Shown piece after piece: positions 9,961-20,038 of a stretch of 64,000 nucleotides of DNA. The position numbers were made by a program, and so were the translations under genes. The stretch's first letter is position 1; every line of letters starts with the position of its first letter. Origin of the DNA: Cytauxzoon felis (Eukaryota > Apicomplexa > Aconoidasida > Piroplasmida > Theileriidae); assembly GCA_020283715.1 (NCBI GenBank), contig JAIQCW010000079.1, forward strand, positions 61,563 to 125,562. Direction: 5' to 3'. Below the pieces are notes generated by a model. The model searched no databases, was not told where the DNA came from, and saw only the letters and a program-made list of their open reading frames with translations.

Positions 9961-11658
9961 TTATAAGAATGTGATGGATAATTTTTTTATTGTTGGGTAT
10001 ATATTTTTATATGCATAATAATTCAATTTAGTTTTAAATATAATATTTTCTGGATCATAATTACCACCAATATGATCTATTAAACGCTTCTCCCACCAAT
10101 ATACCTTCTCATCCGTAACAGTAGAATCCATCGTCAAATATACCAATTTCCTCCTCGGAACATTCAACTCCACCTCATCATTATCATTAACAATTCCATC
10201 TGAGGTCTCCCACTCGCCGTGGTGGCCTTCTTCACTTGAGGTTACATTCCTGCCGTCAGATTCTCCACTTGAGGTCTTTCCACTAGGCGTGGAGCCTCTT
10301 CTATTTACTTCCCCCTCCAGCTCCCGTAGATCGCATCCAGGTATTCCACATCCACTAGAGGTTACATCCAATACATCCTTAGCACCATCTTCCATCATTC
10401 CCATGATGGATGATCCATCAGTACCTTCACCACTACCCTCACCACGATCTCCGGGAGTGGTTCTACTCTTTAGAGACAGATAATTGGAAGAGGCCTCCAC
10501 GGCGAGTGGAACAGGGGTTGTAACCTCAAGTGGAGAGCTGTCTGCAAGACGACCTACGGTGGGGGTAACCTCGAGTGTAGTATCTTCATTAAATTTATGA
10601 TTGGAAAGGTTATTGATAAGATTAGGATGTAGATGTTCTTGCCAGATATCATTTTCGTATGGGAATGTTGCGGTAGTGCATCTGATTTTTTCGATATAAA
10701 GATTGATTTTGAGTCCTTTATAGAGTACAAGTTCTTTATTTTTGAGCCAATTAGAATCTTGTCCTGTAAACCCGATATTTTTTGCGATACGATTTCTTTT
10801 TAATACACATATAACTTTTTCTTTAATATTATTAATGATTTGATAAATATTACATTCAACAATAATACCATTACGATAAATATCAGTAATGATACCAAAA
10901 ACTTTATCACCACATTTTAAATTATTAATATTAATATATTTAATATTAAAATTATTATATTTAACAACAAGATTAGAAGGATTAATATAATTTCTTAATG
11001 CTGGTTGTTTTTTATAACCATCATTATAATATTCTTCATATGCACATTCATTTAATTTATATATTTGTATATATCTCATACCTAATATATTATTATTCAT
11101 TTCATTTATAATTTTATCTCTAGTTGATATATCAATACATCTTATATATGCATCACCTGTAAAATTACCATTAGAATCTTTTATTAATATAACCATTGTA
11201 ATTTGATAATCATTTAACCAATTATATATATCTTCTTCTTTTATTTCATATGGTAAACCTTTTAAATATAATAATGCATTATATGATATATTATCTTTAT
11301 CTTTAGGTTTAGGTAATCTTTTTCTTATAGGTATCTTATTTACTTTGGTTATAAATTCTGTTAACTCTTCATTTAATACTTGTTCTCTACTACGTTTACA
11401 TGTAGCTAAATTTATAAATTCATATATCTTATCATTTACATTATTTTTATATCTTCTATACATACGATTCCTTTTAATCTTTATATCATTACCCAAGGAT
11501 GGGTCAAATTTAAATCTTTTAGCATTTAAACCTATATCTAATCTATTATATATACCATTATCAAATCTTAATGTATAATATTTATAACCAACAATTATAT
11601 AATCATTATATAAACTTAATAATATTATTATTATATAATATATAAAAATTCTCATCAA
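9961..11658 (-). CDS. RRM and S1-like RNA-binding protein with signal/transit leader
   Basis: A single-frame 565-residue protein. The N-terminus is a strong signal peptide (MMRIFIYYIIIILLSLYND) followed by a Lys/Arg/Asn-rich stretch, the pattern of a bipartite apicoplast-targeting leader. Residues about 125-200 form an RRM: RNP2 is LYLKGLP and RNP1 is GDAYIRCI. Residues about 240-300 look like an S1-type beta-barrel (CGDKVFGIITDIYRNGIIVE). A PMR is translated in frame at about residues 360-490. The protein then returns to unique sequence (KVYWWEKRLIDHIGG) before the stop. An apicoplast RNA-binding role is inferred from the leader and domains. Whether the PMR is translated or spliced out cannot be seen. 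Confidence 0.7.
   Translation of the reverse strand: MMRIFIYYIIIILLSLYNDYIIVGYKYYTLRFDNGIYNRLDIGLNAKRFKFDPSLGNDIKIKRNRMYRRYKNNVNDKIYEFINLATCKRSREQVLNEELTEFITKVNKIPIRKRLPKPKDKDNISYNALLYLKGLPYEIKEEDIYNWLNDYQITMVILIKDSNGNFTGDAYIRCIDISTRDKIINEMNNNILGMRYIQIYKLNECAYEEYYNDGYKKQPALRNYINPSNLVVKYNNFNIKYININNLKCGDKVFGIITDIYRNGIIVECNIYQIINNIKEKVICVLKRNRIAKNIGFTGQDSNWLKNKELVLYKGLKINLYIEKIRCTTATFPYENDIWQEHLHPNLINNLSNHKFNEDTTLEVTPTVGRLADSSPLEVTTPVPLAVEASSNYLSLKSRTTPGDRGEGSGEGTDGSSIMGMMEDGAKDVLDVTSSGCGIPGCDLRELEGEVNRRGSTPSGKTSSGESDGRNVTSSEEGHHGEWETSDGIVNDNDEVELNVPRRKLVYLTMDSTVTDEKVYWWEKRLIDHIGGNYDPENIIFKTKLNYYAYKNIYPTIKKLSITFL
10196..10580 (-). repeat. PMR repeat, translated copy in the RRM/S1 gene
   Basis: T, C, T, X, C, P (CGCATCCAGGT variant), D, S, C, T and X modules. 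It encodes [15 protein letters not shown] and [17 protein letters not shown] in the host frame. Confidence 0.9.
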
Positions 11659-11835
11659 GATCCATGGTATATATATACATTTATATATAATAGATTATAG
11701 ACATTATAGTGGTGGAACAATGTAATTGATATAATGAATTCTATAATGATACATAAATATATTCTATAATATATAATATCATTTTAAAAATAAATTAATT
11801 TAATTAGTGTATATTAATCTTATAATTTAATAACT

Positions 11836-12718
11836 CTATTCATCCGTCTTTAAATTAAGAGATTTTACCATACCCTCAAGACGCTTTAATATAAAATATT
11901 GAGTCTCCAAATTTCTTTGAGCACAATTCCATATACAACTCTGTTGACTTGATGATAAACTCTCACCAGGAGTAGGTACACATCTATTAAAACATACACC
12001 CAAAATCTTCAATGTCATCTTCTGCGATTGTATAGCCTTTTGCAACGTTAAAAATGCCTATAAAAAATTATAAATAATAAATAATAGAAGATTATCATTA
12101 ATAAAGATGATGATAATTATATATTAAACATAATATTGAATTGGAATCCATATTAGGTCAAAATCGTCCTTCCATCGACATACTATCCATCATTCCACCT
12201 GAGGTCTAATAACTACCCTCACCTCTTCCACTCGCCTCCACTTGAGGTCTTTCCACTAGGCGTGGAGCCTATTCCATTTACTTCCCCCTTCGCTTCCCTG
12301 AGATCAGCTGCGGGTAGTCCACTTGAGGTTACATCACCAACATCCTCACTGCCACGATCTCTGGGAGTGGCACTACTCTTTAGAGATATGTAATTAAAAG
12401 AGGCGCCACGCCTAGTGGAAGACAAGGTTGTAACCTCAGGTGGAACGCCTAGTGGAAAAGAGAGTCGGATTGTAACTCCAGGTGGAACGCCTAGTGGAAA
12501 AGAGAGTCGGATTGTAACTCCAGGTGAAATGAGGAGCAGGATTGGACCACAGGTGGAGTTAAAAGACTAATGTAAGGTATAAACCTTGATTGATGTAATA
12601 AATAATGTTTGTATTCGTTGGAAAGAACGTCTATTGTATCTTAGATGTTTATAATTCATACCTCGGCTTTATCTTTATCATCTTTGAGATTACTAGGCAA
12701 GGACGACGTAATATCCAT
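11836..12718 (-). CDS. Small TIM chaperone (Tim8/Tim13-like)
   Basis: Exons 12718-12662 and 12057-11836 give a 92-residue protein, the usual size of a small mitochondrial intermembrane-space chaperone. The twin CX3C motif is present (CFNRC, then CIWNC, 17 residues apart), with the typical acidic/helical N-terminus and KRLEGM tail. These proteins escort hydrophobic precursors to TIM22/SAM. Tim8/Tim13 fits best, but I cannot separate these from Tim9/10. The exon 1 frame (MDITSSLPSNLKDD) joins exactly at phase 0. The intron is 604 nt and holds a PMR. The stop of the pyruvate carrier gene lies 60 nt upstream on the same strand. Confidence 0.85.
12193..12560 (-). repeat. PMR repeat in the small TIM intron
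   Basis: T, C, P, S modules and a partially duplicated C-T unit at the 12420-12560 side (CCTAGTGGAAAAGAGAGTCG occurs twice). Sense with the host gene. Confidence 0.9.
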
Positions 12719-12778
12719 TACAAAAATATATATTAAATAATATAAATAGACAAGTATATAAAATTAATAGTATTTTTT

Positions 12779-13244
12779 TTACTTCTGGGGAGCTTGGAGT
12801 TTATCTCTGACGATACGACTGATTTGATACATTCCAGTGACAGCCATGGCTAAATTAACTGTATTAATTATTATATTTTTTTATATTATATGAGATAATT
12901 ACCTAAGAATAAGTTGTAATTTTTTGGTATAATGACCATACTATATCTAGACCAAATCAAACCTGTACAGGCAACAGCTATAATAGATGTAATATAATTT
13001 AATCATTTCTAATCATACCTAATTGTTGTGGTAATGACATTAAATGTGTTGGCCTATTAATATCTGATAAATTAGCTATAGAAATAGCCCATTTAAATGA
13101 TGGAGCATAAAAATGTATAGTAAATAGACCAGCTGGATGTGCCATAAGAAATTTAACCTTTTCAGGTAAAGGTAAAGCTAAAGCTTTAGATTGTAAATAT
13201 GGCGCTATGCCAGGGAAAAAAATTTTATTTAAAATTCCACTCAT
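12779..13244 (-). CDS. Mitochondrial pyruvate carrier subunit (MPC2-like)
   Basis: Three exons (13244-13019, 12977-12903, 12858-12779) separated by 41- and 44-nt introns give 126 residues, the family size. Recognisable blocks are MAHPAG, then FYAPSFKWAISIANLSD, RP, the second-helix segment CTGLIWSRYSMVIIPKNYNL and NLAMAVTGMYQI. MPC is a hetero-oligomer in the inner mitochondrial membrane that imports pyruvate. The GLIWSRY and NY motifs favour MPC2 over MPC1. The gene sits in a same-strand cluster with the small TIM and CIAO1, 60 and 86 nt from its neighbours. No PMR. Confidence 0.93.
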
Positions 13245-13330
13245 TATATATAAAATGTATTAAAGGATATAATTATAATCCCCCATTGTATAATGAAATT
13301 AAATTAATGTGTCTATAATGTATTTTACAA

Positions 13331-16312
13331 TTATTTAACATTACAATTAAAACGCCAAAGTTTAATATATTCATCATCACTAACTGAAGCAAATATAAAT
13401 TCTGTATCGTATGGCTTCCATGCTACACAATTCACATCCAAATCATGTGCCTTGATCTAAAGTAATATTAATATAATAAATATAATTATAATCATTAGAC
13501 ATACATTAGCTAGAGGTAATGTAAATTCACTATTAGGTTTAATAATTTTGATTGTATTATCTCCACTACCCTAAAGGAATTTATATAATTAAATGATTAA
13601 TAATATAGACATACTGTCAATATATATTGACGATAGTCTACAGAAAAAATCGGCCTCTTATGTAAATTCCCATATACATGAATCGGTGCCCAGTCATCTA
13701 TATATGAATTATAATATGGCTAATCATAGAATCTATGTCTACAAATATTATATCATCTGTTCCACCGAGGTCCATCTTCTCCATTGCATGGAACTTCTCC
13801 ACTTGAGGTCGTCTTGCAGACAGCTTCTCCATTTACTTCCCCCTCCGCTTCCCTGAGATCAGCTACGGGTTCCACTTGAGGTTATATCATTACCATCACG
13901 TTCTTCCGGGTTAACATTATACCGAGGATGATCTACGGGAATCCGAGGGGAGATAAATAAAAGAGCTGTCTGCAAGACCAACCTCAGGTGGAGATGAGTG
14001 GAATGGAAGGTGGATAGCCGCACGGCGAGTGGAAGGAGAGTAGGATTGGACCTCAAGTGGAGTTGGGTATGACTGTTATAAGTGTAGGTAATTGTGATTA
14101 CATACCGGCTCGTATTGGTGTGTGTTTATGTTTATTACTAGAGAGTAATGTTGCTGGATAATGTATGGGCATTGGTGAATTATATAATCCGAGGTGTAAT
14201 TGTGATAATTTATTAGTGTTTACTACTTCTTTAACTATTTTACCTGAGATTGTTTATGTGATTTAAATTTCTATTTGACTTACTCTCATAGATAATGACA
14301 CTTAAATCTGAAGAACAAGATGCAAATTGTGTACCATCAGGATTAAATGATAAACACCATACAGTATTCTCATGCAAATTTAAGATTTGTATACAAACCC
14401 TAAAGGAAATTTCATTTCAAATGTCAATCGTTTCTTCAACATACCATTCATTATCTTCTAAACCCCAAACTCTTATACTATTATCATAAGAAGCACTCAC
14501 AAGCAATAAAACCATAGGATTCCATGCCACATATTTTACATCTATAAATTATATATATGTTATAACGTCAACCCGGAAGAACAACAACCGTAGGTCCAAT
14601 ACAACTCTCCTCCACCTGAGGTCCAATAATCCGACTCTCTTCATCCTGCCGTCAGCTCTTCTATCTACCTATCTCCAAAGAGTATAGCCACTCCCAGAGA
14701 TCATGGCGATGAGAAGTTAGTGATTGGACCTCAAGTGAATGCCCGTAGCTGATCTCAGGGAAGCGGAGGGGGAAGTAAATGGAACAGGCGCCACGCCTAG
14801 TGGAAGACGAGGTGGATTGGACCTTGAGTGGATAAAACCACATGAAAATTATACGCAATCTGTTCCGCAGCTTTAGTAGGAGCACTTTGTTGAACAACAG
14901 CTTTAGGATTGCTTTGTTTTCCTGCGGCTGAAAATCCTACAATCTCTAAAATTTCCTGCCAGAAATTAAAGGATACACAGATGGCTTGTAATAATCGTGG
15001 TCTACTATGGAGGAAGGTGGCAATTAAACCATCAGGAAAATGTAACATCGTGATGAAAATGTGGAGACATAGGACATAAGGTACAGCCGCTATCCAGAAA
15101 CAGTTCCATTCAGGTTTATCATACCAATTCTTAGTCTTAATACCGGAACCTGCACTGTATATTTTACTTTCGTCTCCACTATTGAAACCGTCCCCGCTTC
15201 CGGGTCCGAGATCAATCTCATCCAATAAATAAATTTGATCATCCCATAGATCTATCCTCTTTCATATAAATTAACAAGAGACAATAACCTCTTGAAAATA
15301 AGGTACAAGTAGCCTAGTACAATATCCAGTCATAGAAACATACCATGTGTATGCCCAGTAAGTATGGCAGAACAAAAATAATTCAAAGCTTCATTACTTT
15401 TAGTATTTCCTTTAGTAGGTTCTGATAATTTTTCATAGACCCAAACAGTCTTATCACGACCACAAGTTGCGATGTACCGTCCAGTACTATTAATTGATAT
15501 ACATTTTACCTGAAATTAAATGATAAATGAAGTAAATTCAATATATAACTCTTCTAATAACCAATAGAATATAAGTTCTGTCGAGACTTATCACACTGAT
15601 AATCGACCCGATGTTACAGTCTTATTTTCCACTCGCCTCCACCTGAAGTTACATCACTGCCTTCCCTTCCACTCGCCGTGGAGGCCTCTTCTATTTACCT
15701 CCTCCTCCGCTTCCCTGAGATCAGCTGCGGGTTCCACTCGAGGTTACATTAACTACACTTCTGCCACGATCTCTGGGAGTGGCTTTACTCTTTAGAGATA
15801 GGTAATTGGAAGAGGCTCCACGCCTAGTGGAAGGGAAGGCAGTGATGTAACTTCAGGTGTAGAGCTATATGTAAGACGTTATAAAACTAACTTCATTTTC
15901 ATGTCCTTCTAGTGTAGCTAGACAATTCCATTCATTGCTATCTGTTGCTTGGCTCCAAACTGACGCATTACTATCAAAAGATGCGCATAATAAATACTTT
16001 CCATCTGAACTGAACTTGACACATCTTACAGACCTTTTGAAATGATTACATATAGTGTACTGTATTGAATGAGGTGTATAAAAAGTATAATCAACAAACT
16101 TCTAACTTTAGGTTATATAAATGACCACATTCATTTGAATTCAATGTACAATAATTTTTTTTATTATCATTAGTATCATTTTTGACTAATCTCCAGATTT
16201 TAACGTTAGAATCTGCACCGCTGGTTGCAAAGATATCATCGATTGGACTCCAAGCAATAGACCAGATTCTTTGAGTATGTCCATTAAAACATAATAAATG
16301 ATCGATTATCAT
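13331..16312 (-). CDS. CIAO1: CIAO1 (Cia1), WD40 subunit of the cytosolic Fe-S assembly machinery
   Basis: Nine exons (16312-16100, 16059-15892, 15509-15344, 14538-14445, 14399-14284, 14243-14106, 13697-13615, 13570-13505, 13456-13331) join without a break to 389 residues of WD repeats. Diagnostic segments are GHTQRIWSIAWSP, TLEGHENE, CGRDKTVWVYE, DVKYVAWNP, ENTVWCLSFNPDG and the final AHDLDVNCVAW. CIAO1, MMS19 and CIAO2 deliver Fe-S clusters to nuclear and cytosolic targets. Introns 2, 3 and 6 (382, 805 and 408 nt) each hold a PMR, and intron 3 also holds a Tpr-like gene fragment. The others are 39-48 nt. The start lies 165 nt from the divergent zinc-finger gene. Confidence 0.92.
13761..14065. 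repeat. PMR repeat in CIAO1 intron 6
   Basis: T, X, P, E (CTTCCGGGTTAAC on the plus strand), a P-like CGAGGATGATCTACGGGAAT variant, X and T modules. It lacks a clear S or D module. Confidence 0.85.
14567..14833 (+). repeat. PMR repeat in CIAO1 intron 3
   Basis: An E motif (AACCCGGAAGAAC) at its left, then T, X, S (plus-strand sense, antisense to CIAO1), inverted P, C and T. It abuts the Tpr-like fragment on its right. Confidence 0.88.
14834..15232 (-). pseudogene. Tpr-like membrane protein fragment nested in CIAO1 intron 3
   Basis: About 130 codons closely resembling the C-terminal part of the Tpr-like copy at 39.9-40.4 kb. Shared blocks are LDEID, GPGSGDGFNS, WYDKPEWNCFWIAA, PYVLCLHIFIT, HFPDG and FSAAGKQSNPK. 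Similarity starts abruptly at LDEID and stops at EQIAYN, where the PMR begins. There is no N-terminal half and no plausible own start region. It has the same strand as CIAO1 and lies wholly inside the 805-nt intron. Best read as a captured gene fragment; whether it is spliced into an isoform is unknown. Confidence 0.8.
15628..15866 (-). repeat. PMR repeat in CIAO1 intron 2
   Basis: C, T, C, P, T, S and C modules. S is in the host orientation. The intron runs 15510-15891. Confidence 0.9.
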
Positions 16313-16477
16313 TATAATAATCTAATATATTGTTGTGTTTTGTGATGTTATATATTAATGTGTAAATAAAGGAAGGTTACCACTACAATAATATAAGATG
16401 TATTCATTATAATATTTTACATGTCTTTTTTTTAAAAAAAATTTTTATTTAATGTATAGTGTTTGTTGTATATTAAC

Positions 16478-17869
16478 ATGTCATCCGATGATGGTAATTT
16501 TGATCTGGATGTATTTAATTTAAATTATTATAAATGTAATGAATGTAATTTAATGTTTGGTGATGGTAGTAATTTACGTAGGCATAAACGTACCCGCCAC
16601 TTAAATGAAGTCAGTTTATATTAACTTTAATTTAATTAAAATTCCAATGTCTAATTATAATATTAATATTATCCATATATAGAAACCATATAAATGTAAT
16701 ATATGCAACAAAATTTTTGGACGTTCTGATCATCTTAAACGTCATATTTGGTGTCATAATAATCCTACAACGAAGTTAATTTGTAATATCAATGGATGTA
16801 AAAAAAGTTATATCTCTACAGAAAAATTAGAACAACATCGCAAAATACACACTAATAAGTTGTCAGAAGGTATAAATTCAAGTATACTCTACTATATATC
16901 ACTATTAATTCACAATACCCTTCAATTCAACTCTTCTAGATGTTATAATGATCAAAGGATATCAAGTCAAAAAAATTATTAACGATAATGTAACAAAATT
17001 ATTATGCCCATTCAATAACTGCACCAAAATCTACAACTCATATGCTGGAATGATCAAACATATTAATGCACATAATACCAAAAAGAAATATAAACAAGTC
17101 AGTTATATCATTAGATTCTATCCGAATCAAATGATATCATTCTTCCATACTCTTGAATATCAAAACAATGTCCAATCCTAATCTACTCCACTTCCACCTG
17201 AGGTCGTCCTGCAGACAGCTCTTCTATTTACTTCCCCTCGGATTCCCTGAGATCATCCTCGGTATAATGTTAACCCGGAATAACGTAAATATATCAACCC
17301 CTAAGAACAGGAATTCTACCCGGAGGAACTAAAGATGTTCAACCCGGAAGAACGTGAAGGTAATGATTGGACCTCAAGTGGAATACCTGGAAGCGATCTA
17401 CGGGAGCTGGAAGGGGAAGTAAATAGAAAAGGCCACCACGGCGAGTGGTAGAAGTTGAAGGTGTAGAGGTTGTAACCTCAGGTGGAACGGCTAGTAGAAG
17501 AGGTGAAGGTAGTGATTGGACTTTGAGTGTAATTTCGCGATAGAGATGTTCTGAAATTACGTATAATTGAGATAAGAAAGTATTTATAAACTTATATAAA
17601 ATAAAATAGGAAGCTGAACAAGTGTCTACAGGTGTATTTAAGGAGTTGGAGAATTACGTATGTCCTTATGATAACTGTAGAAGGATTTATACGAAAGTAA
17701 GTGATGATAACTATATACGAATATATAAATGAAATTTTTATAGGCAAAAAATTTAAAGAGTCATATGAAAACAGTTCATGAAGTTATTGAGTACAAATGC
17801 GATTTTTGTGATAAACTTTTCCGTACTAAAGATCTACTTCAATCACATATATGTAATCACTCATTATAA
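16478..17869 (+). CDS. C2H2 zinc-finger protein, TFIIIA-like
   Basis: Five exons (16478-16609, 16683-16869, 16940-17097, 17610-17696, 17744-17869) give 229 residues with about six C2H2 fingers: CNECNLMF...H, CNICNKIFGRSDHLKRH, CNINGCKKSY...H, CPFNNCTKIY...H, CPYDNCRRIY...H and CDFCDKLFRTKDLLQSH. The alternating C-x4-C and C-x2-C spacing and the number of fingers recall TFIIIA, which binds the 5S rRNA gene and 5S rRNA; that identity is inferred. Intron 3 (17098-17609) holds a PMR. The last 13 nt of the coding region overlap the end of the opposite LSm7 gene. Confidence 0.75.
17193..17531 (+). repeat. PMR repeat in intron 3 of the zinc-finger gene
   Basis: T, X, P-type CTCGGATTCCCTGAGATCAT, then three or four E motifs (about 17266-17360), T, inverted P (CGATCTACGGGAGCTGG), C and T. 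No S or D module. Confidence 0.88.
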
Positions 17870-18360
17870 TCAATAAATGGATTGTCAATCTTCTCCATAC
17901 CATCTACAGGATATATAACAGTTACTGATGTACCACGAGCCACTAATAAACCTAATGTACGAACTTCTGAGCCAGTTGTACCTTCTTCATCTATAGAAAT
18001 TTATAGAATGAATGAAAATAAAATCCATAATATAGAATAATATATAATTTAAAATAAAAAAATATGCATCTACTCTTCATCCATTTGATGGATGCTAAGT
18101 CGTTCCCGAGATTGAATATACATCAATACATTACAACACTTACTCTTAAGGAATTCTACAGTATTATCCAATACTAAATTAGACATTGCATCATGACCCT
18201 TGAGGATACCTTGAACTATAGAAATATTTTACACGTCAAGAAAAATTAAAAGCATACCTTCTCTACCACCACTGAATTTAACATGGACAAGTTTATTTAA
18301 ATGTTTATTCAAATTAATTACACTCTTAACATCCCTAAATGATTTACTAGGAGCTCCCAT
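17857..18360 (-). CDS. LSM7: LSm7, U6 snRNP / mRNA-decay Sm-like protein
   Basis: The N-terminal exon from 18360 encodes an Sm1 motif (LNKHLNKLVHVKFSGGRE, then GILKGHDAMSNLVLDNTVEF). The last exon encodes Sm2 (RTLGLLVARGTSVTVIYPVDG) and the LSm7-like tail ending NPFID-YNE. LSm7 is one of seven subunits of the LSm2-8 and LSm1-7 rings. The segment between FLK and EEG (about 18020-18150) has more than one possible splice arrangement, so the middle loop is uncertain. The stop at 17857-17859 lies inside the coding end of the convergent zinc-finger gene. Confidence 0.87.
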
Positions 18361-18586
18361 TTTATATATAAAAAAATTAAACAAATTAATTATTAATAGC
18401 ATTACAATGTGTGGGTACGAATACCTTTAGACAATTATACAGAATCCTATTTAATAAACATATGCGATTGAATACACAATAATTTAAAAGAAAAATAAAC
18501 AATTTTATACAAGGAATGATTTTACAATAGATACTATACCGGTCATTACATCTGTTCACATGAGTCTTCCAGCTTCCCTCATCTTC

Positions 18587-18934
18587 CACTAGCTGTTACA
18601 CCTGTGGTCGTCCTGCCGTCAGCTCTCCACTCGAGGTCCAATCCAACTAATCATTCCACTCGCCGTGGTGGCTCTTCTATTTAGTTATCTCTAAAGAGTA
18701 TAGCCACTCCCAGAGATCGTGGAGAAGGTAGTGATGGATCATCCATCATGGGAATGATGGAAGATGGTGTTCAGGATGTGTTGGATGTAACCTCAAGTGG
18801 AAAACTCGAGTGGAAGTGGAACCCGAAGCTGATCTCAGGGAAGCGGAGGGGGAAGTAAATAGAAGAGCTGTCTGCAAGACGACCTCAGGTGTAACGGCTA
18901 GTGGAAGGAGAGTTGGATTGGACCTCGAGTGGAA
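18587..18934 (+). repeat. PMR repeat between LSm7 and PYM
   Basis: Intergenic copy 20 nt from the PYM stop: C, T, X, T, C, S, D, T, inverted P, X and T modules, with S and D in plus-strand sense. The rest of the 594-nt gap (18361-18586) is AT-rich and should hold the LSm7 promoter. Confidence 0.9.
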
Positions 18935-18954
18935 TCACAGAGAATCCGAATATA

Positions 18955-19905
18955 CTAATTGTCACTAGCATTAAGCTCTTTTTTATTTTTGCTGTTTTTT
19001 ACAATGCGATTATTCCTGCCCTTAGGCTGATCATTGTTATCCTGTGGTGTTGCTTCAGATGTTGATTTGGATTTGACGTTCGGATGTGGACCCGTACTCT
19101 TCTTAGAATTTTGATTTGTTGCGATATTCTCGGAGGATGTAGTGTTTGTTGGCGTTTTATGCCTTATAAATTTGCGATCACCGGTAAATCTTCGTCGATT
19201 TGGCTTAACATTTCCCGGAGCGACACTTTTATTGTTAGGTTTGCCTAATTTAGAAGTACCCTCTCCAAGATAATGAGTAACTGTTCCATCTAATGATACA
19301 GTCTTATCTTCACTCAGCTCTCCACCTGAGGTCGTCTTGCAGACAGCTTCTCTATTTAGTTTCCCCTCCGCTTCCCTGAGATCAGCTACGGGTATTACAC
19401 TTCCACTAGAGGTTACATCCTTACTTCCACATCTGCCACGATCTCTGGGAGTGGCTCTACCCTTCAGGGATGGGTAATTAGAAGAGGCTCCACGCCTAGT
19501 GGAAAGAGAGGCTGATTGGACCTTAGGTGGAACTGTGGTTGTAGCCTTATATGGGCCTCCTAGACCAGCAGATGTTATGGTAGAACTAGATGAACCTTTT
19601 GTGGTACCTTCTAGCTTACTTCTTATACTCGTCGGATCTTTACTATCCCTTTTATGTACTGGTACATATAACTTGATCTCCTCCTGTATATTTTTATCAA
19701 TTTATACAACTCAACGTACTGGTAGAGCATATCCCGGCCTTATTTTAATTTCTTTTCTGTAACTACCATCTGCTCTGCGGGTAGGTTTGATACACCTCTC
19801 ACCAGTTTCTGGGTTAACGATGTATACCTCACCATATTCGCCCTTGACCTCTTGTAATTTACCGCTGATTTCCAAAGACTTCAGATCATCCACCAAATTA
19901 TCCAT
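18955..19905 (-). CDS. PYM1: PYM homologue (partner of Y14-Mago) with an in-frame PMR
   Basis: Exons 19905-19720 and 19683-18955 give 304 residues. The N-terminus carries the PYM block that binds the Mago-Y14 core of the exon junction complex: VNPETGE, PTRRADGSYRKEIKIRPGY and, after the 36-nt intron, EEIKLYVPVHKR. PYM removes exon junction complexes from translated mRNA. Residues about 115-185 are encoded by a PMR ([10 protein letters not shown], then RATPRDRGR and SDLREAEGKL-like sequence). After this comes a basic, Asn/Lys-rich tail with RRFTGDRKF. No stop codon interrupts the frame. The divergent EMC7 start is 133 nt away. Confidence 0.82.
19316..19533 (-). repeat. PMR repeat, translated copy inside PYM
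   Basis: T, X, P, T, S (with ATCCCTGAAGGGTAGAGC in place of the commoner CTAAAGAG) and C modules, in sense with the gene and open in its frame. Confidence 0.9.
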
Positions 19906-20038
19906 ACTTTGGAGGGATAATATCCATCAAAAATCTGTATTCATTGCCCTTAGAAGAATGATGAGGAGTGAAGGCAGTCATCCAGTTCCCAACAAATCCC
20001 TGATGAAGTTAAAGCACTTTACCCTCAGTAGACATCAA

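Noticed and set aside
10289..10483. Open frames antisense to PMR copies (reading [20 protein letters not shown])
   Set aside because: They recur wherever D/S modules occur because the modules are stop-free on both strands. In the exonic copies only the sense frame continues into host protein.
12058..12661. PMR as introner elements that create introns
   Set aside because: In nearly all cases the element begins and ends well inside the intron, away from the GT and AG. Only one Trm5 donor coincides with a module.
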